NCBI GenBank assembly: GCA_039794245.1
Contig: JBDIVS010000014.1
Location: 17,188 to 81,187 of the forward strand
DNA length: 64,000 bases
Source: DAITQM01 sp039794245
Lineage (GTDB): Bacteria; Pseudomonadota; Gammaproteobacteria; Xanthomonadales; Wenzhouxiangellaceae
Direction: 5' to 3'
Shown here: piece by piece, positions 8,650 through 17,598 of the stretch
How positions within the stretch are numbered: position 1 is the stretch's first letter
Layout of the letters: every line of letters begins with the position of its first letter
The notes under the pieces: model-generated
The model's input: only the letters and a program-made list of their open reading frames with translations
What the model was told of the DNA's origin: nothing
The model's database searches: none
Program-made: the position numbers and the translations under genes

Positions 8650-9633
8650 TCAATCGACCAGCACCGCCCGCCCCAGGTTGTTGGTGTCGGTGCCGAACCA
8701 GATGCTGCGGGTTTCGGGATCGAAGACCATGTGGCGGACGGCACCAGCGCCGCTCGGAATGGCGGTCTGGCTGATGAACTCCTCGCCGGCAGTATCGAAG
8801 CCGACCAGCCGATTCGGGTTCTGCCAGGTTTCGACGAACCAGATGCGGTCGCGGTCATCGACGGTCATCGCGTATGGCCCGCTCTTGTCGGCGCCGGGAT
8901 TGCGCCATTCCTTGAAGGTGCCACTCTTTGGATTGTAGACGCCGAGGTAACCGTCCTGGTAATCGCCGTACCAGATCCGGTCGTCACGGGTGATCGCGAT
9001 CCGCCGCGGCCGGGCTTTTTCCCGCGGCAGGACGATTTCGCGCAGGGTTTTCGTTTCCGGATCGATCGTTGCCAGTTTGTTCGTGCCGAACAAGACGATC
9101 CACGGCCGGCCGGTGGAATCTGGACTGATGCCGTAGGGCCGGGCTTTCGGCGTCGGCACGGCGAACGCTTCGACTTTGCCATCGGCGAGCGTGAAATGAC
9201 CGATATGATTGGCGCCCTGGGCGGTGAACCAGATATCGCCCTGCGGCCCGAAGACCAGCGTATGCGGATCCTTGAGCGCTGGTTCGGGCGTCGGATACTG
9301 CTTGATTTCGCTGCTGGCCGGATCAAGCCGGCCGAGATGGGAGGCGCGGTTGCCGGCGTACCAGACGATGCCGCCGGCATCGACGATCAGGTTGTGCGGC
9401 CCGGCACCGGGCGGCAGGTCGAAGCGTTTGAACGTTTCGCTCGCCGGATCGAAACGCGCCGCGTAATCGGCCCCCTGGCCGACGAACCAGATCGCGCCGT
9501 CGGGCGCGACGAAAGGGTCGCGCGGCCGGCTCTCAGGCCACGGCACCGGCCATTCCCGGATGCTCACCTCCACGGCGGATGTCGGTATTGCGAGCAAGGC
9601 AGCAGGCAATATCGACAGGATCGAACGGATAAT
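8650..9633 (-). CDS. Virginiamycin B lyase (Vgb)-like beta-propeller protein, exported
   Basis: Seven-bladed propeller of the SMP-30/Vgb group. Blade repeats such as PHNLIVDAGGIVWYAGNRASHLGRL and DRIWFVETWQNPNRLVGFD recur about every 42 residues. Vgb lyases linearise streptogramins, but most chromosomal relatives have no known substrate. The first conventional start is TTG at 9609. However, an AAGGAG (9648-9643) sits nine bases before an ATT codon at 9633, and that start gives a proper signal peptide (IRSILSILPAALLAIPTSA). I prefer the ATT start. The upstream neighbour on the same strand is the peroxiredoxin gene. Confidence 0.82.
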   Translation of the reverse strand: MIRSILSILPAALLAIPTSAVEVSIREWPVPWPESRPRDPFVAPDGAIWFVGQGADYAARFDPASETFKRFDLPPGAGPHNLIVDAGGIVWYAGNRASHLGRLDPASSEIKQYPTPEPALKDPHTLVFGPQGDIWFTAQGANHIGHFTLADGKVEAFAVPTPKARPYGISPDSTGRPWIVLFGTNKLATIDPETKTLREIVLPREKARPRRIAITRDDRIWYGDYQDGYLGVYNPKSGTFKEWRNPGADKSGPYAMTVDDRDRIWFVETWQNPNRLVGFDTAGEEFISQTAIPSGAGAVRHMVFDPETRSIWFGTDTNNLGRAVLVD

Positions 9634-9684
9634 GGTTTGGTACTCCTTAAGTCGCGTTGTTCAAATAATGCCAGCCTGTGATTC

Positions 9685-10236
9685 TCAGGCTTCGGGCGTT
9701 TGCAAGTCCGCGGCCATCAGTTTTTCCAGATCGGCCAGGACCATCGCAGTGTGTGTCTCGGGATCGACTTTTTCATAGTGCTTGGCGATCTTGCCTTGCG
9801 GGTCGATGATGAAGGTCTGGCGGCTGGCCATTTCGGCAACGATGTAGTCTTTCAAGACGCCGTATGCCTGTGCGGTCTTTCGTTCACTGTCGGCCAGAAT
9901 CGTGAACGGCAGCTTGTATTTGCCGGCGAACGCCTGGTGCGAGGCGACGTCATCGACGCTGATACCGACGACTTCGGCATCGATTTTCTTGAAAGCATAG
10001 AAATTGTCGCGGATGCTGCATGCCTGAGCCGTGCAGCCGGGCGTATCGTCCTTGGGATAGAAATAGACCGTCAACCAGCGGCCGCGATAATCGCCGAGCT
10101 CGTGCCAGTCGCCGTTCTGGTCCTGGAGGCGAAAATCGGGTGCCGGATCGCCGGCAGCGGGTGCCGCGGCGGCGTTCAGGGCGAAGCCGGAAAACAGCAC
10201 GAACGCGGCCAAAATGGATTGCTCTGCGTGGCGCAT
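9685..10236 (-). CDS. Exported peroxiredoxin, Bcp/PrxQ type
   Basis: Thiol peroxidase that reduces hydrogen and organic peroxides. DDTPGCTAQACSIRDNF carries the peroxidatic Cys68 and, five residues on, the resolving Cys73, the spacing of E. coli-type Bcp. The ATG at 10236 is chosen because AAGGAG precedes it and it begins a signal peptide (SILAAFVLFSGFALNAAAA). The open frame extends further upstream without supporting features. Most Bcp proteins are cytoplasmic, so the signal peptide implies a periplasmic form that would need a periplasmic thiol donor. Confidence 0.9.
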   Translation of the reverse strand: MRHAEQSILAAFVLFSGFALNAAAAPAAGDPAPDFRLQDQNGDWHELGDYRGRWLTVYFYPKDDTPGCTAQACSIRDNFYAFKKIDAEVVGISVDDVASHQAFAGKYKLPFTILADSERKTAQAYGVLKDYIVAEMASRQTFIIDPQGKIAKHYEKVDPETHTAMVLADLEKLMAADLQTPEA

Positions 10237-10370
10237 CGGATGGCTCCTTGGCGGGTGTCGGGATCGACTATCAATCTTATCTGACACCCTCCGGCAGTCC
10301 GGGTTCCGGTCCCGGCCAGGGCTGGTGATCGGCCGCTCGGCGGCGCCCGCGGCGTTGGCCCAACACGGTA

Positions 10371-10390
10371 AACCCAACAGTTGCATAAAT
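10371..10390 (+). repeat. Dispersed motif AACCCAACAGTTGCATAAAT
   Basis: This 20-nt motif lies between the divergent peroxiredoxin and prolyl oligopeptidase genes. Nineteen of its bases recur exactly, inverted, at 29,842-29,860, and the first 13 recur at 1,964. It may be a regulatory site or the scar of a small element. Confidence 0.5.
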
Positions 10391-10432
10391 ATTGCTTAAA
10401 CTGGGTGCCGCCGACCGCCACAGGAATCTGCC

Positions 10433-12568
10433 ATGTACAAAGGTCTATTGCCCGCCATGATCATTTTCGCCTCCAGCCTGGCCGCCGCCCACGGCGTCGA
10501 ACGCTACCCCGAAACCCGCCGCGGCGATACGCTTGACGACTACCACGGCACCACTGTCGCCGATCCTTACCGCTGGCTCGAGGGCGACGTCCGTGAGGTG
10601 CCCGAGGTTGCCGACTGGGTGGCGCGGCAAAATGCCGTGACCGACGCCTACCTCGCGACGCTTACCGACCGCCCGAAGATCCGCGCCAGACTCGAAACGC
10701 TCTGGAACTACGAGCGTTTCGGGGTGCCGGTGAAGGCCGGCGAGAGGTATTTCATGACCCGCAACGACGGCCTGCAGAACCAGGCCGTGCTGTATGTCCA
10801 GCAGGGGCTGGATGGCGAACCGCGCCTGCTGATCGACCCCAACACCTGGGCCGCCGACGGCACGATCGCGCTCGCCGAATGGGTGCCGTCGCCGGACGGC
10901 CGCTACCTCGCCTACGGCATCCAGGACGGCGGCTCGGACTGGCGTATCTGGCGCGTGCTCGACGTCGCGAGCGGCGAGCCGCTGGCCGATGAGCTGCGGT
11001 GGCTGAAATTCACTTCGGTCGCCTGGACACCGGACAATCGCGGGTTCTATTACAGCCGTTACCCGGCACCGGCCGAAGGTGCGGCGTTTCAGAGCCTGAA
11101 TACCAAGATGGCGATCTATTTCCACCGGCTCGGCACCGCGCAGGATAGCGATACGAAGGTCTATGCCAACGACGAACACCCCGAATGGGGCTATGCCGCC
11201 GAAGTCACCGACGACGGGCGCTACCTGGTGGTCACGGTGTGGGTTGGCACCGATGATCGCTACCAGATTTTGTGCCGCGACCTGACCGACCCCGAAAGCC
11301 GCCTCGGCTTTCTGGTCGAGGGCTTCGACCATGCCTACCAGCTTGCCGGCAACGACGGCAAAACACTGTATTTCCGCAGCAGCCGCGAGGCGCCGCGCTA
11401 CCGCGTGCTGGCGGTCGATCCGACGGCGGCCGATCCCAAGTGGCGCGAAATCGTCCCCGAACGGGACGACGTGCTGGAAACTGCGCTCATCGCCGGCGGC
11501 CGCCTGGTCCTCGAATATCTGCACGATGCGGCCTCGCGCCTCGAAGTCAGGGATCTGAACGGCGGCCAGGTGCGCTCCATCCCGCTGCCCGGCCTGGGCA
11601 GTGTCACCGGCCTGCGCGGCAAGGCGGCCGAGCCCGACGTGTTCTTCAGCTTTGCCAGTTTCAATCGGCCGCCTTCGATCATGCGTCTCGGCGCCGGGAC
11701 TTTGGAGTTGAACGCCTTCAAATCGCCGAAGGTAGCGTTCGAGCCGGGCGCCTATTCGGTCGAGCAGGTGTTTTACCGTTCCAAGGACGGCACCCGCGTG
11801 CCGCTATTCATCACCCGCCGCACAGATCTCGATCCGCACAGTCCCCACCCGACGCTGCTCTACGGTTACGGTGGCTTCAATATTTCGCTGACCCCGAGCT
11901 ACAGCCCATCGCGCATGGCCTGGCTCGAAATGGGCGGGGTACTGGTCGTTGTCAACCTGCGCGGTGGCGGCGAATACGGCGAAGCCTGGCACAAGGCCGG
12001 AACGAAGCTCGACAAACAAAACGTTTTCGACGATTTCATCGCCGCGGCGGAAGACCTGATCGCCCGTGGCGTGACGACCGCAAAGCAGTTGGCCATCCAG
12101 GGCGGCAGCAACGGCGGCCTGCTGGTCGGCGCCGTGTTGAACCAGCGCCCCGACCTGTTCGCCGTCGCCCTGCCGGCGGTCGGTGTGATGGACATGCTGC
12201 GCTTCCAGCATTTCACCGCCGGCCGCTTCTGGGTGGACGATTACGGCTCTTCGGCCGAGCCGGAAGAATTCAGGGCGCTTTACGCCTATTCCCCCTATCA
12301 CAACATCAAGCCCGGTACGCGCTACCCGGCGGTGCTGGTCACGACCGCCGATTACGACGACCGGGTCGTGCCGGGGCACAGCTTCAAGTACATTTCTGCC
12401 TTGCAGGCGGCGCAGGCCGGTGACGCGCCGGTCCTGATCCGGATCGAAACCCGCGCCGGGCACGGCGCCGGCAAACCGACCGAAAAGCAGATCGACGAGG
12501 CCGCCGACCTGTGGGCCTATGCAGCGCATTTCACCGGGCTTGGGGCAGATGCCGCCAGCGCGCCATAA
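10433..12568 (+). CDS. Prolyl oligopeptidase (S9A family), exported
   Basis: Serine peptidase cleaving after proline in short peptides, 711 residues, the usual family length. A short signal peptide (LLPAMIIFASSLAAAHG) precedes the N-terminal part YPETRRGDTLDDYHGTTVAD, typical of S9A enzymes. A seven-bladed propeller and the alpha/beta hydrolase domain follow. The triad is visible: Ser in GGSNGGLL, Asp in TTADYDDRVVPGHS and His in RAGHGAGKPT. It is monocistronic, divergent from the peroxiredoxin gene. Confidence 0.95.
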   Translation: MYKGLLPAMIIFASSLAAAHGVERYPETRRGDTLDDYHGTTVADPYRWLEGDVREVPEVADWVARQNAVTDAYLATLTDRPKIRARLETLWNYERFGVPVKAGERYFMTRNDGLQNQAVLYVQQGLDGEPRLLIDPNTWAADGTIALAEWVPSPDGRYLAYGIQDGGSDWRIWRVLDVASGEPLADELRWLKFTSVAWTPDNRGFYYSRYPAPAEGAAFQSLNTKMAIYFHRLGTAQDSDTKVYANDEHPEWGYAAEVTDDGRYLVVTVWVGTDDRYQILCRDLTDPESRLGFLVEGFDHAYQLAGNDGKTLYFRSSREAPRYRVLAVDPTAADPKWREIVPERDDVLETALIAGGRLVLEYLHDAASRLEVRDLNGGQVRSIPLPGLGSVTGLRGKAAEPDVFFSFASFNRPPSIMRLGAGTLELNAFKSPKVAFEPGAYSVEQVFYRSKDGTRVPLFITRRTDLDPHSPHPTLLYGYGGFNISLTPSYSPSRMAWLEMGGVLVVVNLRGGGEYGEAWHKAGTKLDKQNVFDDFIAAAEDLIARGVTTAKQLAIQGGSNGGLLVGAVLNQRPDLFAVALPAVGVMDMLRFQHFTAGRFWVDDYGSSAEPEEFRALYAYSPYHNIKPGTRYPAVLVTTADYDDRVVPGHSFKYISALQAAQAGDAPVLIRIETRAGHGAGKPTEKQIDEAADLWAYAAHFTGLGADAASAP

Positions 12569-12676
12569 GCCGGCATTCCGGTCGCGCTCGCCGCGGCGAG
12601 CACGATCCGGAATCCAGGACGGAGACTCACCCATGCGGTCCGGGCGAGTCGATCGCCGCCCGGCCGGTCTTGATCA

Positions 12677-13687
12677 ATGATGACGAACCAGATTCGATCA
12701 CCTGCGGCGCGGCCGATACCTCCGGCATGGCGCCTGATCTTCGGGTTGCTCGCCGCCCTTGTCGCGGCCTGTGCCGCGGCGCCGCAACGCGACGCTCCCG
12801 GCCCGGCGTTGTGGGACGTCGGCGCAGTGGACGGCGGGCGGCTTTGGCTGTTCGGCACGATCCACCGGCTGGCCGATTCCGATCTGTGGCGGGCGTCGTT
12901 TATCGAACGGGTTTACGTCTCGACGCGCACCGACCGCAATATCCCGCCCTTGCCGTGGGTGACCCCGGCCGTGCACAAGGCGCTGGCCACCAGCCGCGCG
13001 ATCGTGATCGAAACAACGTATGTCGAAAACGGCACCTGGGTCGGCGAGGCGCTCGGTACGCTCTACGGCAACCAGCGCCCGCTCCGCGAGCTGCTCCCCG
13101 CTGAGCGTTACGCACAGCTTGCCGCTGCCGGTCGGGCTTACGGTATCAGCGAACGGCATCTCGAGCGGGCCGGGCCGCTCGGGGCGCTGTTCCTGTTCAC
13201 CTTTATCGCCACAACGCCAGAAGCCGAAAGCCGGATCGGAGTCGAATATTGGTTGGAAAATTATGCCCGGCGCCGCAACCTGAAACTCGAAGGGCTCGAA
13301 ACCATCGACGAGCGCTTTACTGCCCTGAGCTCGACGATGGCCGGTCACGAAGTTCAACAGCAGTGCGAAATCCTGCTGCGCTACGTCGAAGATGCGCTGT
13401 CCGACCCGGCGCGCGAGGATGACGCCTTCCGCCGGTTGCTGGCGCTCTGGCAGACGGGCGATATCGCGACACTGGATCAGGACATGCGGCGCTTTGCCGA
13501 GGCCCACCCGGAAATCCACCAGGCCCTGATCGTCGCCCGCAACTGGTTATGGATCGATCGGCTGGCGGCACTGATCGCAAGCGGGCGGCGGGAATTCGTC
13601 GCCGTCGGCGTCGGGCACCTGGTCGGGCCCGGCAACCTCATCGAGCTGCTCGCCGAACGCGGTTTTACCGTGCGCCGCGTGCAGTGA
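12677..13687 (+). CDS. TraB/GumN family lipoprotein
   Basis: Protein of 336 residues with the two hallmark motifs of the TraB/GumN (Tiki-like) family: LWLFGTIHRL with the GTIH signature near residue 55, and FVAVGVGHLVGPGNLIELL near the C-terminus. Tiki relatives are metalloproteases; the role of bacterial members is unclear. The N-terminus has a hydrophobic stretch ending in the lipobox LVAAC, so it is probably lipid-anchored. It starts with tandem ATGs. Its 3' end overlaps the convergent purine nucleoside phosphorylase gene by 23 nt. Confidence 0.87.
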   Translation: MMTNQIRSPAARPIPPAWRLIFGLLAALVAACAAAPQRDAPGPALWDVGAVDGGRLWLFGTIHRLADSDLWRASFIERVYVSTRTDRNIPPLPWVTPAVHKALATSRAIVIETTYVENGTWVGEALGTLYGNQRPLRELLPAERYAQLAAAGRAYGISERHLERAGPLGALFLFTFIATTPEAESRIGVEYWLENYARRRNLKLEGLETIDERFTALSSTMAGHEVQQQCEILLRYVEDALSDPAREDDAFRRLLALWQTGDIATLDQDMRRFAEAHPEIHQALIVARNWLWIDRLAALIASGRREFVAVGVGHLVGPGNLIELLAERGFTVRRVQ

Positions 13688-14507
13688 CGCGCTGTAAAAA
13701 GGCGCCGAGCAGGCGGCGAAGATCGGCCGCCGCCGCCGCCCCGACGCGCATGGTCTCGTCGTGCGTCAAAGGTTCGGGGTTCAGTCCGGCGGCGTAATTG
13801 GTGATGGTCGATATTGCCACAACCGGCATGCCGAGATGGCGCGCCACCAGGCACTCGGGCACGGTGGACATGCCGACGACATCGGCTCCGAGCCGGCGAA
13901 ACGCCCGGATCTCGGCCGGGGTCTCGAAACTCGGCCCCGAGACCATCAGATACACCCCATCGGCCAGGTCGATCCCGCAGTCGGCGGCGGCGGCATGCAG
14001 TACTTCGCGTAGCCTAGGATCGTAAGCTGCGGTCAGATCGAGAAAACGCGGCCCCAGCGTATCGTCATTCGGGCCGATCAGTGGGTTGGCGCCGCTCAGG
14101 TTGATGTGGTCACCGATCGCTAAAAGGCGGCCGGGTCCGATGGCCGGGTCGAGGCTGCCGGCGGCATTGGTCAGGATCAGCCGCTTCGCACCGAGGGCGT
14201 TGAGGCTGCGGATCATCACCTTCAGGGGCCCGAAACCACGGCCTTCGTAATAATGCACGCGGCCTTGCAACATGGCGACGGGGACGCCGTCGAGCGTCCC
14301 GAGCCACAGGCGGCCGGCATGGCCTTCGACCCCCGGTTGCGGGTAGCCGGGAATATCGGTGTAATCGACGATCAGCCGGGCATCGACCGCCTCGGCCACG
14401 GCGCTCGCCCCGCTGCCGAGCTGGATCACCGTTTCCGGAAACGGCGCCACGCGCGGTGCCAGATACGCCGCGGCGGCGGCGTGATCGTCAGTGTTCCGGC
14501 TACGCAT
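13665..14507 (-). CDS. Purine nucleoside phosphorylase (trimeric PNP/MTAP superfamily)
   Basis: Phosphorolysis of purine (deoxy)nucleosides to base and (deoxy)ribose-1-phosphate. Family signatures are HAGRLWLGTLDGVPVAMLQGRVHYYEG, LTNAAGSLDPAIGPG, SGPSFETPAEIRAFRRLGADVVGMS and the terminal ITNYAAGL. The open frame runs further upstream, but ATG at 14507 is the sensible start: it overlaps the stop of the upstream phosphoribosyltransferase by 8 nt and gives 280 residues, the normal PNP size. It is the last gene of the upp-hpt-pnp operon, so released bases can be reclaimed by the two PRTases upstream. Confidence 0.93.
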   Translation of the reverse strand: MRSRNTDDHAAAAAYLAPRVAPFPETVIQLGSGASAVAEAVDARLIVDYTDIPGYPQPGVEGHAGRLWLGTLDGVPVAMLQGRVHYYEGRGFGPLKVMIRSLNALGAKRLILTNAAGSLDPAIGPGRLLAIGDHINLSGANPLIGPNDDTLGPRFLDLTAAYDPRLREVLHAAAADCGIDLADGVYLMVSGPSFETPAEIRAFRRLGADVVGMSTVPECLVARHLGMPVVAISTITNYAAGLNPEPLTHDETMRVGAAAAADLRRLLGAFLQRVTARGAR

Positions 14508-15105
14508 CGGGCACTGCGCGGACATCCGGCCGACCGGCCGTCGCTTTGAGCGCGGCGAGATCCAGGCCTTTGCGTTGACGGATTTCGTCGTCCCGCAGGC
14601 CGTGGATTTCGTGCGGGAACACCAGCCAGTCGTCGGTGACGTGCAGAAAATAATCGGGCGCAAGATCGGTCGTATTGCGCTGCGGTTTGTAATACACCGT
14701 GGCGATACGGATCACTTCCGGCAGATTGCGCCGGCAGCGGCGTTGCAATTCATCGATGATGGCATGCAAGCTGCGGCCCGAATCGAACACGTCATCGACC
14801 AGAAGCAGGCTGTCCTCGGCGTCCAGGTTCTCGATCAGGTACTCCAGGCCGTGGACCTTGACGACTTTCTGCTGTTCCATGCCGTGATACGACGAGGTCC
14901 GGACCGCGATGTGGTCGGCCTTGTTGCCATGATAATCGAGGATCTCCTGCACCGCGATGCCGATCGGCGTGCCGCCGCGCCAGACCCCGGCGATCATCGC
15001 CGGCCTGAAACCGCTGGCCAGGATCTGGTAGCCGAGGCGGAACGAATCCTCGAGCAGGCTTTGCGCCGAGATGTAGGTTTTGGCGACCGCTTCGCTCGTG
15101 TTCAT
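14500..15105 (-). CDS. Hypoxanthine-type purine phosphoribosyltransferase
   Basis: Converts hypoxanthine and/or guanine plus PRPP to the nucleotide. The PRPP loop LLLVDDVFDSGRSLHAII and the upstream AGVWRGGTPIGIAV define the type I PRTase fold; the hood region YKPQRNTTDLAPDYFLHVTDDWLVFPHE is typical of purine PRTases. At 201 residues it is full length. It overlaps upp upstream by ATGA (4 nt) and pnp downstream by 8 nt, so translational coupling is likely. Confidence 0.9.
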   Translation of the reverse strand: MNTSEAVAKTYISAQSLLEDSFRLGYQILASGFRPAMIAGVWRGGTPIGIAVQEILDYHGNKADHIAVRTSSYHGMEQQKVVKVHGLEYLIENLDAEDSLLLVDDVFDSGRSLHAIIDELQRRCRRNLPEVIRIATVYYKPQRNTTDLAPDYFLHVTDDWLVFPHEIHGLRDDEIRQRKGLDLAALKATAGRPDVRAVPDA

Positions 15106-15779
15106 TCGACGGTGCCGTACAGCCGATCGCCGGCATCGCCCAGGCCCGGCACGATGTAACCCCGTTGATCGAGCCGCTCGTCGATCGCGGCGGTGTAAAT
15201 CGGAACGTCCGGGTGGCGCGCCTGAAGTTCGGCAATGCCCTCGGGCGCGGCAAGCACCGAGATCAGCCTGAGGCGCTGCGCCCCGGCCTCTTTCAGAACG
15301 TCGAGCGCCGCGGCGGCCGAATGGCCGGTGGCCAGCATCGGATCGACGACAATGACCAGGCGTTCGGCAATACCGGCGGGCAGTTTGCAGTAATACCGCC
15401 TCGCCTCGAGCGTTTTTTCGTCGCGCGCCATCCCGATCATGCCGACCGGTGCTTCGGGCAGAAGCTGCCGGAAGCCGTCGAGCAGGCCGTTGCCGGCGCG
15501 CAGGATGGAGACCACGCAGGGCAAAGGCTCGGCCAGCACCTCGCCGCGCGCCGGACCGATCGGGGTAGTGACCTGGATTGCGTCAAGCGGCAGGTCATCG
15601 AGGGCGCGGGCGGCGAGCAGCAAGCCGATCTCGGCCAGCAGGCGGCGAAATTCGCCTTGCCCCGCCGCTGCATCGCGCAGCCGGGTCAGGCGGTCGCGGA
15701 CCAGCGGGTGGGCGACGACGATCGCCCGCCCCGGTGTGTGTTGCATTGAATCCGGCTGCATTGCCTGTTCGCTTCTCAA
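15102..15779 (-). CDS. upp: Uracil phosphoribosyltransferase
   Basis: Salvages uracil to UMP using PRPP. SILRAGNGLLDGFRQLLP, ARDEKTLEARRYYCKLP, the PRPP loop VVDPMLATGHSAAAALDVLK and the C-terminal DERLDQRGYIVPGLGDAGDRLYGT are diagnostic. The longest frame gives 225 residues against about 208 for the family, so a start at an internal ATG (15761 or 15746) is possible. First gene of the minus-strand salvage operon, divergent from cdd across about 50 nt, which must hold promoters for both operons. Confidence 0.95.
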   Translation of the reverse strand: MRSEQAMQPDSMQHTPGRAIVVAHPLVRDRLTRLRDAAAGQGEFRRLLAEIGLLLAARALDDLPLDAIQVTTPIGPARGEVLAEPLPCVVSILRAGNGLLDGFRQLLPEAPVGMIGMARDEKTLEARRYYCKLPAGIAERLVIVVDPMLATGHSAAAALDVLKEAGAQRLRLISVLAAPEGIAELQARHPDVPIYTAAIDERLDQRGYIVPGLGDAGDRLYGTVE

Positions 15780-15830
15780 AGCGAAGTATTATGACAGCCC
15801 GCCGGTACGCCGGCCATCGGCCCTGAAAAC

Positions 15831-16256
15831 ATGCCAGAATCCATACCGCCATCGCTTGCAACCTTGATCGCCGCCGCCCGCCGCCTGCGCGAGCGAGCCC
15901 ATGCGCCGTATTCACGCCACCCGGTGGGTGCGGCGCTGCGCACGACCGCGGGGGCGGTTTACGCCGGCTGCAATGTCGAAAACGCCGCCTATCCGCTCGG
16001 CCTGTGCGCCGAGGCGGCGGCGGTGGCGGCGATGGTGGCCGGCGGCGGCGGGAGGATCGCCGAGATCGTCATCGCCGGCCCGGGCGAGCGGCCGTGTCTG
16101 CCTTGCGGCGGCTGTCGGCAGATACTGTATGAGTTCGCGGCGCCAAAAATGCAGGTCCATGCCGTAGGGGCGGGCGGCGAAGTTACGAGCCACCGTCTCG
16201 GCGACCTGCTGCCGGTCGCCTTCGGGCCGCGCAATCTACAAGACACGGAGCGCTGA
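15831..16256 (+). CDS. cdd: Cytidine deaminase
   Basis: Hydrolytic deamination of cytidine and deoxycytidine to (deoxy)uridine. At 141 residues it matches the short homotetrameric class. CAE at 59-61 supplies a zinc ligand and the catalytic Glu, and PCGGC supplies Cys92 and Cys95. The substrate loop CNVENAAYPLGL is conserved. First gene of the cdd-deoA-deoB operon; its TGA overlaps the deoA start codon (TGATG). Confidence 0.96.
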   Translation: MPESIPPSLATLIAAARRLRERAHAPYSRHPVGAALRTTAGAVYAGCNVENAAYPLGLCAEAAAVAAMVAGGGGRIAEIVIAGPGERPCLPCGGCRQILYEFAAPKMQVHAVGAGGEVTSHRLGDLLPVAFGPRNLQDTER

Positions 16257-17596
16257 TGCCGCCCGCACCGTTTCTACCGCAGCGGCTGATCCGCCTCAAA
16301 CGCGACGGCGGGACACTCACGGCGGCCGATATCGAGCGCTTCGTCGCCGGCCTGACTCGTGGAGAAATCAGCGCCGAACAGGTCGCGGCGCTGGCGATGG
16401 CGGTGTTTTTCCGCGGCCTGGACAGCGTTGAGCGGCGCGCCCTGACCCTGGCGATGGCGCGCAGCGGTCAAGTGCTGCGCTGGCCGTGCGACCGGCTTCG
16501 CGGTCCGGTGTTGGACAAACATTCGACCGGCGGCGTCGGCGACAAGGTGAGCCTGATCCTCGCGCCGCTGGTCGCCGCCTGTGGCGCGCACGTGCCGATG
16601 ATCTCCGGCCGCGGCCTCGGTCACACCGGCGGGACGCTGGACAAGCTGGAAAGCATCCCCGGCTATCGCACGGCGTTGGCGAGCGATGAGTTTATGGCCC
16701 AGGTCATCGATCTGGGCTGTGCGATCGTCGGCCAGACGGCCGAGCTGGCGCCCGCCGACCGCCGCTTTTATGCCATCCGTGATGTGACCGCGACGGTCGA
16801 ATCGATCCCGCTGATCACCGCCTCGATCCTGGCGAAAAAACTTGCCGCCGGCCTCGACGGCCTGGTACTCGATGTCAAGTTCGGCAGCGGTGCCATGATG
16901 CCCGACCGCGTGCGGGCCGCCGAGCTGGCGGCGGCTCTCACCGCCACCGCCGGGGACTGCGGCCTCAGGGCGCGCGCCGTGCTCGGCGATATGAACCAGG
17001 TACTGGGCCGGACGGCGGGCAATGCCCTCGAAGTCGGTGAAGCGGTTGCGGTTTTGACTGGGGCGGGCGCCGAGCCAAGACTGCTCGACTGCACGTTGAC
17101 CCTCGCTGCTGAAATGCTGGTCCAAGGCGGCCTGGCGCCGGATCACGAAAGCGGCCGCCACGCCGCCGCCGCGGCGCTCGCTGCCGGCAAAGCCGCCGAA
17201 ACCTTCGGCCGCATGGTCCGGGCCCAGGGTGGCCCGGCCGATTTCATCGACCGGCCAGGCCATTATCTCGCCGCCGCCCCGGTGATCCGGGAGGTGACCG
17301 CCGGCCGTACCGGATATCTGGCGGAATTCGACGTTAGGGCCATCGGCGAGGCCATTGTCACCCTGGGCGGCGGGCGGACCAAGACCGAGCAGCGCATCGA
17401 CCCCCGCGTCGGCTTCAGCGATGTTGCCGCGCTGGGGACCAGACTCGACACCGGCGAGCCGCTCGCCCGGGTGCATGCGGCGGACGACGCGGCGGCGCAA
17501 GCAGCGATTGCCGCGTTTGATGAAGCGATCGAAATCGGCGATCGAGCCCCTGAGCCCGGCCCGGTCGCCGTAGTGCTCGACGCGATGGAGGCCTGA
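16256..17596 (+). CDS. deoA: Thymidine/pyrimidine-nucleoside phosphorylase
   Basis: Phosphorolysis of thymidine and deoxyuridine to base and deoxyribose-1-phosphate. The signature KHSTGGVGDKVSLILAPL (about 84-101), SGRGLGHTGGTLDKLESIPG and the later DVKFGSGAMM are diagnostic. The 446 residues match DeoA. It links the deaminase upstream, which makes deoxyuridine, to the mutase downstream. There are only 2 nt before the deoB GTG. Confidence 0.96.
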   Translation: MPPAPFLPQRLIRLKRDGGTLTAADIERFVAGLTRGEISAEQVAALAMAVFFRGLDSVERRALTLAMARSGQVLRWPCDRLRGPVLDKHSTGGVGDKVSLILAPLVAACGAHVPMISGRGLGHTGGTLDKLESIPGYRTALASDEFMAQVIDLGCAIVGQTAELAPADRRFYAIRDVTATVESIPLITASILAKKLAAGLDGLVLDVKFGSGAMMPDRVRAAELAAALTATAGDCGLRARAVLGDMNQVLGRTAGNALEVGEAVAVLTGAGAEPRLLDCTLTLAAEMLVQGGLAPDHESGRHAAAAALAAGKAAETFGRMVRAQGGPADFIDRPGHYLAAAPVIREVTAGRTGYLAEFDVRAIGEAIVTLGGGRTKTEQRIDPRVGFSDVAALGTRLDTGEPLARVHAADDAAAQAAIAAFDEAIEIGDRAPEPGPVAVVLDAMEA

Positions 17597-17598
17597 CG

